From Clostridiales bacterium UBA3953 (lineage in GTDB: Bacteria > Bacillota > Clostridia > Oscillospirales > CAG-272): a DNA stretch of 29,851 bases. This document shows positions 8,092-16,026 of the stretch, piece by piece. The DNA lies in assembly GCA_002385415.1 (NCBI GenBank), contig DGDL01000033.1:1-29851 (forward strand). The letters are read 5' to 3'. How positions within the stretch are numbered: position 1 is the stretch's first letter; the number at the start of each line of letters is the position of its first letter. The notes under the pieces were generated by a model that ran no database searches, was not told the DNA's origin, and saw only the letters and a program-made list of their open reading frames with translations. Made by a program: the position numbers and the translations under genes.

Positions 8092-8889
8092 TTACTCCGC
8101 CAGGGTAAGCGGCTTTGCAGGCTCGCTGTATTTCATGTGTGCCGGCACGCTGACAAGCTCAAACTCCGGGTAGCGCAGCGCGGTCAGCTTGCCGCCGAAC
8201 ACACATGCGGTATCGATGCACCAGGTGTTGTTTTTTATCACCGGCTCAAGGTGGGGCGTGTGCCCATACACAACGGCAGCCCGCCCCCTGTAATCGTTTG
8301 CCCAGTCACGACGGATCGGGAAACCTGTCTCGTCGAACTCGCCCGTAATATCGCCGTATATGCAGAATTTGCGCACATACTTTGAGTCTTTTCCCTGCAG
8401 ATTTTCCTTTATCCCCGCATGCGCGACGACGAGTTTGCCGCCGTCGAGTATATAGTGGCTCACCAGACTGCCCAGGAATTTAGCCGCCCGTGCGCGAAAA
8501 GACGCGCTTTCCCGCACAAGCTCGTCAACCGTATCCTGCAAGCCGTGCGTGCGCTGCACATTTCTGCCTGCAAGCCAGCGCATGAGCTTGTCGTCATGGT
8601 TGCCTACAACACAGAGCGCCGAGCCGCCGTCCACCATCGCCATCACCGCGCGCAGCACGTCTACATTGCGCGGCCCCCTGTCGCACAGGTCGCCGAGAAA
8701 AACGACGCGCCGCCCGTCGGGATGAGCGTATGTGCCTTTTTCAATTGTATAGCCCAGTTTCTCCAAAAGCTCGAACAGCTCGCCGGCACATCCGTGCACA
8801 TCTCCGATTATATCAAACGGGCCATGTTCACCTCGTTTGTCAAGTCTTGGCGACACTCGCACATCCGACCTGTTTTGGCTGTTACTCAT
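8092..8889 (-). CDS. stand-alone Pnkp-like metallophosphatase
   Basis: Calcineurin-type metallophosphoesterase of 265 residues. The metal-binding motifs are in order: GDVHG (29-33), GDLCDRGP (66-73), GNHDD (96-100), a histidine in VVAHAG and the GHTP motif. Segments such as RTHGL, LVSHYILDGGKLVVAHAGIKE, YRGRAAVVYGHTP and CIDTACVFGGKLTALRYPE resemble, from memory, the central phosphatase domain of bacterial polynucleotide kinase-phosphatase (Pnkp), which removes 2',3'-phosphates during RNA repair. Here the kinase and ligase domains are absent and no Hen1 gene is nearby. Related stand-alone PrpE/ApaH-type enzymes cleave dinucleoside tetraphosphates, so the substrate is uncertain. The ATG has a GAAGG site about 14 bases upstream and an in-frame stop between, so no earlier start is possible. 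It appears monocistronic and cytoplasmic. Confidence 0.85.
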   Translation of the reverse strand: MSNSQNRSDVRVSPRLDKRGEHGPFDIIGDVHGCAGELFELLEKLGYTIEKGTYAHPDGRRVVFLGDLCDRGPRNVDVLRAVMAMVDGGSALCVVGNHDDKLMRWLAGRNVQRTHGLQDTVDELVRESASFRARAAKFLGSLVSHYILDGGKLVVAHAGIKENLQGKDSKYVRKFCIYGDITGEFDETGFPIRRDWANDYRGRAAVVYGHTPHLEPVIKNNTWCIDTACVFGGKLTALRYPEFELVSVPAHMKYSEPAKPLTLAE

Positions 8890-8999
8890 TTGCCGCGATC
8901 AAACCTTCTTTCATGTGTATTATATATAAATTGCACTGCACTTTGGACAGAAACGCATATATTTACCTATATCCAAATCAAGTAGAAAATATCCGGGCC

Positions 9000-9028
9000 A
9001 AAAAAACCGTCCGGCCGATGCCGGACGG
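9000..9028 (-). terminator. intrinsic terminator after solute-binding protein gene
   Basis: On the minus strand CCGTCCGGC and GCCGGACGG form a 9-bp GC-rich stem with a four-base loop, followed by seven T (9006-9000). It lies ten bases after the lipoprotein stop codon. Confidence 0.93.
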
Positions 9029-9037
9029 CATGTTTGT

Positions 9038-10495
9038 TTATTCTTCCAAACCCAGCAGCGCGTCTATAACCTTATCGTACCTTACTATCGCGCCTTTTTC
9101 AAGACGCTGATATTCGGATGCATAATCCTTACTCTTTCTGCTTGTGAGGTTTTGCACCATGAACGCGAGACCCTGCCAGCCGTCATAGACATAGCCGAAG
9201 TCGAACGAGCGGCCCTCAAGCACCATGTCAAGCACCTGTACCGACTCCTCGTCGCGCGTGTATTTGACCTTCAGCGCCGTCTCGTAATAGGCGGGTATGA
9301 CCTGCTTGTAGCTTTCGGCGTTGAGTGCCTCGACGATTATAGAGGTGCGCTCGGGGTCGTCGGTGGTTATCGGCACCGCCATAACATCGTGCGCGCCGTC
9401 CGACATGGTGTAATACCTTGCCTGAACTTCGTCCCACTTGGGGTAGGGTATTATGCCGAAATCGAACTCAAGGTCGCGATATGTCGAGGCATTTGTGAAA
9501 AGCCCGTTGAGGAAAAGCACGCGCCCCTCGTGCCAAAATGGGCCGGACACTCCCCAGTCGCCCACATAGGAGCCGGGATTTTCATAGAAAAATGTATAGA
9601 GCTTGTCTACAATCTGTGCGAGCTTGGGCGTGTTAAACGCCAGCTCGGGTATACCCTCGCTGTTTTTGGTCATGACGGGGTTATCGAACGCATACTGGTA
9701 TGTGATCGCCGCGCTCCAGTAGTCGGACGTAAAGCCGTACAGGTCTTTGTCGGTCATTTGCCCGTCGCCGTCGATATCCTGATACACGCCTTTGACAATT
9801 TCGTTGAGCCTGTCAATCGTCCACCCGCCGTCCATAACAATGGAATAGAGGTTGCCCACATTGTGGTCACTTGCAATTTCCTTGTTAAAATACATACAGT
9901 ATGTAAAACGCAGGATGGAAAGGCAATACTCGCCCGCCATTATGTACGCGCGGTTTTTAACCGAAAGGGCATCGAGCGCATTTCCTATATACCATGGCTG
10001 ATCGAGATTTACATACGGCAGGTCATTGTACCAGTCGAGATAGTTGCCCTCGAGTGCCGCCGAACCGCATTCAATTACATGCGAAAGCATGAGGTCATAG
10101 GCATCGTCTTTGGCAAGCACCGACTGGCGCAGCATTGAAATCGGGTCGGGAACATGCTGGGCGTCTATGCTGATGTTAAACCGCTCCTCAACCGTTGAGT
10201 TGCGCTTGTATATCGCGTCGTCGATAACGTCGCCCGTTTCCTCTATGCCCGCTCCGATGTCGTCTATGAAATCCTGGCGGTCGCGCGCAAGCACCGTAAA
10301 CGTATACCCGTCATAATTTTTGTCGGGCAGATTGTCGGGAATGGCTTTTCTCGCTTCTTCGGGCGAAAGTGTTTCGGGCTCCGTTTCGGCAGCGGCTGTC
10401 GTCTCTTTGTCGCTCGACAAGCCCTGCCGGGCGCACGACAATCCGAGCGCGGCTGTCATGCAGAACGCAAGCATTAGTGCCACAAGCTTTTTCAT
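9038..10495 (-). CDS. extracellular solute-binding lipoprotein, paralogue 1
   Basis: Large ABC-type solute-binding protein of 485 residues. It begins MKKLVALMLAFCMTAALGLSCA: a lipoprotein signal with acylated Cys21, then a Thr/Glu-rich linker. Family features are GDVIDDAIYKRNSTVEERFNI, the EF-hand-like loop DIDGDGQMTDKD (240-251, bases 9743-9778) and IIPYPKWDEVQARYY. The ligand is unknown; a sugar or oligosaccharide is likely given the genome context, but that is inference. Of two near ATGs, 10495 is chosen because GGAGG is seven bases upstream; the ATG at 10501 would abut the ribosome site. It has its own promoter and terminator, with no permease or ATPase gene beside it. It is paralogous to the genes at 16072 and 28387. 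Confidence 0.88.
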   Translation of the reverse strand: MKKLVALMLAFCMTAALGLSCARQGLSSDKETTAAAETEPETLSPEEARKAIPDNLPDKNYDGYTFTVLARDRQDFIDDIGAGIEETGDVIDDAIYKRNSTVEERFNISIDAQHVPDPISMLRQSVLAKDDAYDLMLSHVIECGSAALEGNYLDWYNDLPYVNLDQPWYIGNALDALSVKNRAYIMAGEYCLSILRFTYCMYFNKEIASDHNVGNLYSIVMDGGWTIDRLNEIVKGVYQDIDGDGQMTDKDLYGFTSDYWSAAITYQYAFDNPVMTKNSEGIPELAFNTPKLAQIVDKLYTFFYENPGSYVGDWGVSGPFWHEGRVLFLNGLFTNASTYRDLEFDFGIIPYPKWDEVQARYYTMSDGAHDVMAVPITTDDPERTSIIVEALNAESYKQVIPAYYETALKVKYTRDEESVQVLDMVLEGRSFDFGYVYDGWQGLAFMVQNLTSRKSKDYASEYQRLEKGAIVRYDKVIDALLGLEE

Positions 10496-10614
10496 GGTCA
10501 TCCCTCCTGCGGTATATTCAATTATTAGGGCGGCGGACGTCTTCGCCGGCACAGTAAAAGAGCACCCGTTGCGGTTTGATATGCATGAATTTTGGCACCC
10601 TGATAGCTACGAGC

Positions 10615-10643
10615 ATTATAGCAAACGCAACCAATCAAGTCAA
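10615..10643 (-). promoter_or_regulatory. vegetative promoter of solute-binding protein 1
   Basis: TTGACT (10643-10638), a 17-base spacer and TATAAT (10620-10615) on the minus strand give a near-consensus sigma-A promoter. The predicted 5' leader is about 110 bases. The rest of 10496-10800 holds nothing else I recognise. Confidence 0.85.
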
Positions 10644-10800
10644 GAAAGCCCGTTGATTTTTTACTATCTTTTTTCACGAAAGTGCATCAAATAACGTCAA
10701 TTGTAACAACCGCGGCGTGTGCAAATGAGCTTTCACAAAGTCGCTGTAAAGCAAAAAACGCTCGCTGTGCAGTCATGCCGCGCGGCAAGCGTGTATAAAA

Positions 10801-10832
10801 CAAAAAAAGCAGAGCGCAACATCACGCTCTGC
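10801..10832 (-). terminator. intrinsic terminator of tRNA-Leu
   Basis: Minus-strand GCAGAGCG/CGCTCTGC stem (10832-10825 with 10816-10809) followed by seven T (10808-10802), just past the CCA end of the tRNA. Confidence 0.93.
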
Positions 10833-10834
10833 CA

Positions 10835-10921
10835 TGGTGCGGGTGACAGGACTTGAACCTGCATGACTTTGCAGTCACAAGATCCTGAATCTTGCGCGTC
10901 TGCCAATTCCGCCACACCCGC
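10835..10921 (-). tRNA. tRNA-Leu (anticodon CAG)
   Basis: Type II tRNA reading CUG. The acceptor arms GCGGGTG and CACCCGC, discriminator A and an encoded CCA (10837-10835) are present. The anticodon stem CAAGA/TCTTG holds the loop TTCAGGA, giving anticodon CAG. A long variable arm (TGACTGCAAAGTCA) and the T-arm loop TTCAAGT follow. Identity elements agree with leucine. It is a single-gene transcription unit with its own promoter and terminator. Confidence 0.97.
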
Positions 10922-10953
10922 GTTTTTAGCCGGGTTTGCTCGAAAGCCTTAAC

Positions 10954-10982
10954 ATTATATCACACGCTGCTGCATTTGTCAA
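10954..10982 (-). promoter_or_regulatory. perfect-consensus promoter of tRNA-Leu
   Basis: TTGACA (10982-10977), exactly 17 bases, then TATAAT (10959-10954) on the minus strand. The tRNA starts about 32 bases beyond the -10 box. Confidence 0.93.
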
Positions 10983-11005
10983 GTAGAAAAATCGAAAAAT
11001 CCTCG

Positions 11006-11031
11006 AAGGCGTGCTTATGCGCGCCTTTTTT
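11006..11031 (+). terminator. plus-strand intrinsic terminator without an upstream gene
   Basis: AAGGCGTGC (11006-11014), loop TTAT, GCGCGCCTT (11019-11027, one G-T pair), then T to 11031. No plus-strand gene lies to its left, since everything upstream is minus-strand. It may end antisense transcription from the tRNA region or a short unrecognised RNA. The rest of 10983-11307 is AT-rich with no gene seen. Confidence 0.65.
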
Positions 11032-11070
11032 ATTGCCTTAATTTCATCCCGCTGTCGCCCTCCTGTGCTA

Positions 11071-11100
11071 TTCACACCGGCCAAAACTCCCCAATATAAT
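11071..11100 (+). promoter_or_regulatory. candidate promoter of the triple-repeat protein gene
   Basis: TTCACA (11071-11076), an 18-base spacer and TATAAT (11095-11100). It would give a leader of about 200 bases before the gene at 11308. A sporulation promoter nearer the gene is not excluded. Confidence 0.4.
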
Positions 11101-11307
11101 GGTAAGGGCAACAACTATAACGTCTTGCACCAAAAACGTAACTAAAAAATCTGCAGCTACTCTTTTTTGGATTTGTTAAAATAAAAAACTATATTTTATG
11201 CAGACTGCACAATCGAAACAGCCTTGGTTTGCCGCCATTGCATACAGGTCACATAAAACAGAGTGTATAGCTTGCACTCAAGATATTAAATTAAAAGGAG
11301 AGTTAAT

Positions 11308-12870
11308 ATGTCCCGTTTTTATAATAAATCAGAATCTCAAAAACAAAAAAACATCGCCCAAAGCGACGGGATTTCAAGTAATATATCCAAACATGCGGCA
11401 AATACTGTTATTTGGGACGGCTCTATCTGTGGTTGCGGCAACAACAAAAAATGCACGCGCTGTGTAAACCTTGTCCAGGACCCCAGTTTTGAATGGCAGG
11501 CTTTTGAGTGGATTACGTCAAATACAGATTTTACCGATAGCAGCGCATTTGAAGGCGCTATCCAGGCAGCACTTGGCCCCGGTGTAGCAGTGCTCGAACA
11601 AGAAATTTCGCTGCGCGGTGTGCGCGAATGCCCGCTGCTGTTCAGTTTCAACGCCTTTGCCGATATTAACCCTGCCACAAACGAAAATCCGGGTATTCTT
11701 ATAGTCCAGATTTCCTGGCTCGACGAAAACTTTAACTTTATAGGTCTCGGACTTAGAATGCTGGTCCCGGCTGACCGTCTGAACAACAACGCGCGGATCA
11801 CCTTTATAGCACAGACCGACGTCATCCCGAAAAACGCAGCTTTTGCCAAACTCGCATTCACAAAGGGAGAAGGCCTTTCCGAAGAAAACGATTGCATCTA
11901 TATCGACAATGTCATCCTTGCACCTATGGCATTTCAAAACCTTATCAAAAACGGCGGGTTCGAGGCGAACCTGTTTGGCTGGACAGCCGATTCAGACAAT
12001 GGCCCTGCGTTTCACTCGTCCTATAGTGAGTCACTTGTGGATTCAGGGCACGTCATAACTACCAACAGCGGGGCGCTTTATCAGGACGTCAACATTCGGC
12101 AGCTTTCGCACAAATATCCGTTCTTGCTCGGCTTTGCCGTTCAAGGTGACGGTCGGGTAGAGCTGTCGGTACACGTCGAATGGCTGAACCAGAACGGCAT
12201 AACAATCGGTACCGGCTTATGCGCTTCTATCCCTAACGAAACTCTTGACAATCAGGAAAATTATCTGAGCTATCTCTTTGTTACCTCGCCTCCAATTTGC
12301 GGCGCGACAACTGCGCGGATTATCTTCGAGGCTGACGTTCCCAATACGGGCGACTTCTTAAGACTTGATCAGGTTCTGTTTATTCCGGTTTTGAGCTGCA
12401 ATCTCGTCAGCAATCCAAGCTTTGAAAACAACCTCAACAATTGGTGCCATGACCTCGCAACCAGGGTCCAGCGAAACGACGTTTACGAAGGGAGCTATGC
12501 TGCCAGACTTGACCTAACCGGCGGCGCTCTGTGGCAGGATGTAGACCTTTACTGTCCCGAAGGACAAAGCTTTTTGCTCAGCATCGGTATCGGGTTCCGC
12601 CAGACTTCAGTTGAGTCTATCTACGGCACGACCATAATTAAGGTTATTTGGCTTGACAAACACGGTCGCGAATTAGGTGAGGGACTGAATCTCATATCAA
12701 GCCGCAACTTGGTGTCGGATATCGTCAATTCAATGAGCTGGGTACACTATATAGGTATCACAGATCCTGCTCCCGAAGGCGCAGCAAAAGCTCGAATCCT
12801 TATAACCAGAACCGATGGCAACCAAGGCTTTGTGGAAATTGATAATGTCGTTTTTGCACGCATCGTTTGA
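11308..12870 (+). CDS. triple-repeat beta-rich protein, possibly spore- or cell-surface
   Basis: A 520-residue protein made of three diverged tandem repeats: residues about 52-207, 209-361 and 363-520. Each opens with NLVxNPSFE or a close variant (VNLVQDPSFEW, QNLIKNGGFEA, CNLVSNPSFEN), contains an L/WxQ(D/E) strand, a WLDxxGxxIGxGL block, and closes with YIDNVxxAP-like strands. The pattern resembles carbohydrate-binding jelly-roll domains and, from memory, the N-terminal triple-repeat (NTTRR-F1) region of Firmicute collagen-like surface proteins. No collagen repeat, signal peptide, membrane span or sorting signal is visible. The first 51 residues are polar with a cysteine cluster (Cys41, 43, 49, 52). 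AAGGAG lies seven bases before the ATG. A strong terminator follows. Export without a signal would suit mother-cell assembly onto a spore coat, but this is inference. Confidence 0.75.
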   Translation: MSRFYNKSESQKQKNIAQSDGISSNISKHAANTVIWDGSICGCGNNKKCTRCVNLVQDPSFEWQAFEWITSNTDFTDSSAFEGAIQAALGPGVAVLEQEISLRGVRECPLLFSFNAFADINPATNENPGILIVQISWLDENFNFIGLGLRMLVPADRLNNNARITFIAQTDVIPKNAAFAKLAFTKGEGLSEENDCIYIDNVILAPMAFQNLIKNGGFEANLFGWTADSDNGPAFHSSYSESLVDSGHVITTNSGALYQDVNIRQLSHKYPFLLGFAVQGDGRVELSVHVEWLNQNGITIGTGLCASIPNETLDNQENYLSYLFVTSPPICGATTARIIFEADVPNTGDFLRLDQVLFIPVLSCNLVSNPSFENNLNNWCHDLATRVQRNDVYEGSYAARLDLTGGALWQDVDLYCPEGQSFLLSIGIGFRQTSVESIYGTTIIKVIWLDKHGRELGEGLNLISSRNLVSDIVNSMSWVHYIGITDPAPEGAAKARILITRTDGNQGFVEIDNVVFARIV

Positions 12871-12950
12871 TTTTTAATTTATGCCCTCTTATTTTATATT
12901 TCAAATATTATTGCCGAAAAGCCATAGCGTGTGTAATTTATAAAACAAAA

Positions 12951-12986
12951 CTCTGACGCCGTCTTTTTGCGGCGTCAGAGCTTTTT
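12951..12986. terminator. bidirectional terminator between convergent genes
   Basis: A perfect 11-bp stem CTCTGACGCCG/CGGCGTCAGAG (12951-12961 with 12970-12980) has T runs on the plus side and an A-rich flank that gives TTTTGTTTT on the minus side. It can serve both the plus-strand gene ending at 12870 and the minus-strand gene ending at 13101. Confidence 0.93.
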
Positions 12987-13100
12987 ATTTTATCTGCAGT
13001 TTTGTGCTGTCGCTGGGATAAATGTTTTGCGGAAAATAAAATGAAATAGTGCTGCCTTTATAGCTGTAGTCGACATAATGTCCGACTATAAAACTTATGG

Positions 13101-13499
13101 CTATATGTCTCGAACATAAGCAGCCCAATAAGGAAACACACGCCCGCCGGACATTACGAGAATACCGTCGCTGCTTCGATAACGCTTAACTAAAATGCAA
13201 TGCCAATTGCTATTTTCATCAATGTGGCAAAGTCTTCGGTTTTGCTCTATAAACCAACGGTCTACACACAAATCTGTGATAAAATTTTCGTAGTCGATTT
13301 TGGAAATATATATGGTTTTTTCAATCACAAACGGCTTTTCGGCATCTGGATGATGTGGCCCAAGCAAATCATAAATTGTATACGGCAATTTAACAAAAAA
13401 TGCAGTTGACAGTGACAAACCATAAGTCGCTGTCGGATAAAAACTTTTCGCTTGTTTCGCCAAAGCAGTGTCAGTAAACAGTATTCCGTTAAAATTCAT
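13101..13499 (-). CDS. small protein of unknown function
   Basis: A 132-residue protein I do not recognise. It is soluble-looking, without a signal peptide or membrane span, and rich in aromatic residues. Notable segments are MNFNGILFTDTALAKQAKSF at the N-terminus, a central YTIYDLLGPHHPDAE, an HIDENSNWHCILVK stretch, and SDGILVMSGGRVFPYWAAYV at the end. The sequence is more AT-rich than the operon genes to the left. The ATG is preceded by GGAG at nine bases, an extended -10 promoter lies about 115 bases upstream, and a bidirectional terminator follows, so it is probably a real single-gene unit. Transfer from elsewhere is possible but not shown. Confidence 0.7.
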   Translation of the reverse strand: MNFNGILFTDTALAKQAKSFYPTATYGLSLSTAFFVKLPYTIYDLLGPHHPDAEKPFVIEKTIYISKIDYENFITDLCVDRWFIEQNRRLCHIDENSNWHCILVKRYRSSDGILVMSGGRVFPYWAAYVRDI

Positions 13500-13616
13500 T
13501 ATATCATCTCCAACAAAACCCTCCGATATAATAAAGATGTGTCAACTGGCAGTTATATATGCAGGTAAACTGATTGGACAACACTTTTTGTAACCGCAGG
13601 TGTTTTCTTGTCTTAA

Positions 13617-13625
13617 ATTATACCA
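13617..13625 (-). promoter_or_regulatory. extended -10 promoter for the unknown gene
   Basis: TGGTATAAT is read on the minus strand at 13625-13617, an extended -10 element with no good -35. The predicted leader is about 110 bases. The remaining AT-rich sequence to 13933 shows no supported gene. Confidence 0.5.
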
Positions 13626-13933
13626 TATTATTCCCATTTAATATACATGCTGTGTATTTCTGGTTATATAATTCTCTGTGTCCTAATTGTGTGCAGTTTA
13701 TTACTATGTGGTATCTTTTTCCATTTCGGTTGTTTGTGCAATTGAGACTTGTATTAATGTCTGCTGCAAATGTATATAGCTATTAGTTGCAATTTTATGC
13801 ACATTTACATCTGGGATTATAGTGCTAATAGATGGGACACAAGTCCATAGAATTCGGCGTAATAGCCATTTATAATGGATATATACTAATATTTTACATA
13901 TCTGCCACATTACAACACGAAGGGGTGTCGAAA

Positions 13934-14857
13934 TTGCAAGCTAAAAGAGTTTTGAGCATACTTGCCACTGTTTTATTTGCATCGCTCCTCCTTTCCACAT
14001 CGGTCGGCGCCGCCGAAAGCACCAAAGTTATGAATGTTCCACGGGTTCCTGACGGCTTGATTGTAATTGATGCCGAAAAAGATGACCTCTACAGCCACGC
14101 AGAAGAACAGCAACTGGTTGAGCAAAACTTTGAGTACTTCCCCATGTCTCCCGGAAACACAAACGGAGTGTTTTACACTCTCTATGACAGCAACTATATT
14201 TACCTTTATGTGGACGTGACCGACCCTGATATTGATTACTCACATGCCACACCCGAAGAAACTTGGAACCGAGAATCGATAGGTGTTATTCTTGACTTCT
14301 CATATATCCGCGAAGAAGCTTATGAGTACAGCTATGCAAACAGCGGCGACCTGATCTGCTATATCAACCTTTCAGGCGACGGCACTATGGTTACATATCA
14401 CATGTATGCAACCGACGCCGACACCGGTCTATATGACAAAATCAAATTCGCAACCGTTGCAGATACCGGTAACGGACACATTTTATACGAATTGGCAATG
14501 CCCATCCCCGAGCAGGTTGACGTAAGCGAAGGTCTTAAGTTCGGTTTCGAGATTACGGCATGTAACGCCGAGCTCGGATCCCGTGTCGGTGTTGTAACAT
14601 GGTCACCCGAAGGCTCTGAAATGTGGCACTATACCGACGTTTGCGGAACAGCGATTTTCGGTGCTGCAGTAGTCGTAGAAACACCCGAGCCCGAAACTGA
14701 AGCCGAACCCAAAACGGCCGCCGAGGCACCCGTCGAAACAGTTGACACTCCCCCTTCTCCCGCAACGGGAAATATGACAATAGCCATATCGATAATAGCT
14801 GCTGCTTCCGCCAGTACGCTCGCATATTTTGCCGCAAAGAAAAAATCTAGCAAATAG
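13934..14857 (+). CDS. secreted CBM9-like protein with sortase-type tail
   Basis: A 307-residue exported protein, probably a surface carbohydrate binder. The reading frame is open from 13832, but the TTG at 13934 has AGGGG eight bases upstream and gives a clean signal peptide (QAKRVLSILATVLFASLLL, cleavage near VGAAES), so I use this TTG start. The body resembles a family 9 carbohydrate-binding (DOMON-like) fold: DGLIVIDAEKDDLY, then VFYTLYDSNYIYLYVDVTDP, ESIGVILDF and LKFGFEITACNA. An acidic Pro/Glu/Thr linker (PETEAEPKTAAEAP) leads to SPATGN, a hydrophobic span (IAISIIAAASASTLAYFA) and the basic end AKKKSSK. This has the layout of a cell-wall sorting signal with SPATG replacing LPXTG. There is no catalytic domain. 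Confidence 0.83.
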   Translation: MQAKRVLSILATVLFASLLLSTSVGAAESTKVMNVPRVPDGLIVIDAEKDDLYSHAEEQQLVEQNFEYFPMSPGNTNGVFYTLYDSNYIYLYVDVTDPDIDYSHATPEETWNRESIGVILDFSYIREEAYEYSYANSGDLICYINLSGDGTMVTYHMYATDADTGLYDKIKFATVADTGNGHILYELAMPIPEQVDVSEGLKFGFEITACNAELGSRVGVVTWSPEGSEMWHYTDVCGTAIFGAAVVVETPEPETEAEPKTAAEAPVETVDTPPSPATGNMTIAISIIAAASASTLAYFAAKKKSSK

Positions 14858-14876
14858 CAGCCGATCAGACAAAATA

Positions 14877-14935
14877 GTCAACGGCCGGAAGTTACCCTTG
14901 TGCATGGTGACTTCCATCCGTTGACTTTATTTTCT
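14877..14935 (+). terminator. terminator of the CBM9-like gene
   Basis: Arms GTCAACGG (14877-14884) and CCGTTGAC (14918-14925), with an inner GGAAGT/ACTTCC pairing, are followed by TTTATTTT. Confidence 0.85.
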
Positions 14936-14948
14936 ATTGTTGTATAAT
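14921..14948 (+). promoter_or_regulatory. promoter of the PocR-AraC regulator, nested in a terminator
   Basis: TTGACT (14921-14926), a 16-base spacer, TATAAT (14943-14948). The -35 box is part of the 3' arm of the preceding terminator hairpin. Confidence 0.75.
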
Positions 14949-15018
14949 ATTTATAAACAGCAGAACGCAATATACAACCATGTTAAGCAATCCGCTGTTT
15001 TTAGGGGATGAAATTCCA

Positions 15019-15927
15019 ATGGGATTAGTCTTTTCACACAAGCTTTTTGATTTTTTCAAAGACTTTTATTATGCCACAGGCGGAATCGCCATTTCGGTTT
15101 TTGAGCCGCCCGTGCGTGTTTCGTATTACAACAAGATATTCAATTATCACAACTGTATTGCATACCCATCGGTTAACATGGACGATGTCTTTTGCCGCGC
15201 AATAAGAAACAGTCGCGAAATTGACAACCTGTGCATAAAATGCGACGAACACGCCGTCGAAAAATGCCGGGAAAGCGGCGAAATTTACATTTACCGCTGC
15301 CATCTCGGCTTTTACGAGGGGCTTATTCCCGTCCCGGTAAACGGCAAATGCAGCGCGATGATTTTTGTCGGTCAGGTGTATGATTGTGAAAAAACCGATG
15401 AGAATTTTAACGCTATTTATCACAAGCTACAAAAAATTGACTCAAAAGTATTTACACCAGCGGCATATAACTATTATCGCGATTATTATTATGGCAAACT
15501 GCGCGTCATGAGCGAATTTCGCTTTCGCTCCATGTGCTCGATGCTGAAATTTATTGCCGATCGCATGCAAAATGATCGCCTTGTAATAGATACCGAAGAT
15601 AATCCCGACGAGATGATAAAGGCCTATATTGAACACAATGTCGGCACACGCATAACAGCGGAGAAAATTTGCAGCGAGCTTAATATAAGCCGCTCAACTT
15701 TATATCGCCGAATAAAAAAAGCGTATGGAATGGGTTTCAATGAATATGTAAACAGCTATAAAATTGATAAAGCAGCGTCGCTTTTGAGAGAAAGCAATTA
15801 TACCGTGAAGCAAACAGCGCTGATGGTTGGCTATGACGATGTAAACTATTTTTCAAGGATTTTCAAGCAGCGCATGGGGATTTCGCCTATGGCATATAAA
15901 ACTGCCCATTCATCCAGGTCAAGCTAA
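15019..15927 (+). CDS. PocR-domain AraC-family transcriptional regulator
   Basis: A DNA-binding regulator of 302 residues. The N-terminal half looks like a PocR ligand-sensing domain, with its paired-cysteine segments (LCIKCDEHAVEKC, IYRCHLGFYEGLIPV, SAMIFVGQVYD). The C-terminal ~95 residues form the double helix-turn-helix of the AraC/XylS family (ITAEKICSELNISRSTLYRR ... TVKQTALMVGYDDVNYFSRIF, ending GISPMAYK). The frame is open to 14980, but AGGGG lies 11 bases before the ATG at 15019 and no site precedes 14980. It lies 144 bases ahead of a co-directional solute-binding protein gene with repeated sequences between them, so it probably activates that gene in response to a small ligand. The ligand is unknown. 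Confidence 0.9.
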   Translation: MGLVFSHKLFDFFKDFYYATGGIAISVFEPPVRVSYYNKIFNYHNCIAYPSVNMDDVFCRAIRNSREIDNLCIKCDEHAVEKCRESGEIYIYRCHLGFYEGLIPVPVNGKCSAMIFVGQVYDCEKTDENFNAIYHKLQKIDSKVFTPAAYNYYRDYYYGKLRVMSEFRFRSMCSMLKFIADRMQNDRLVIDTEDNPDEMIKAYIEHNVGTRITAEKICSELNISRSTLYRRIKKAYGMGFNEYVNSYKIDKAASLLRESNYTVKQTALMVGYDDVNYFSRIFKQRMGISPMAYKTAHSSRSS

Positions 15928-15939
15928 TTTGTTACCACA

Positions 15940-15999
15940 TTTACATATAGTTGTTATTTAGTGTTTGTTTTTAGCATTTTAATGCATTGTTTACATATA
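15940..15999 (+). promoter_or_regulatory. pair of direct repeats, candidate activator sites
   Basis: TTTACATATA occurs at 15940-15949 and again at 15990-15999, exactly 50 bases apart, close to five helical turns. Between them is GCATTTTAATGC (15974-15985), whose outer five bases are self-complementary. They lie just upstream of a promoter without a -35 box. Confidence 0.6.
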
Positions 16000-16026
16000 A
16001 ATAATTTATTTAATAGTTTATATACC

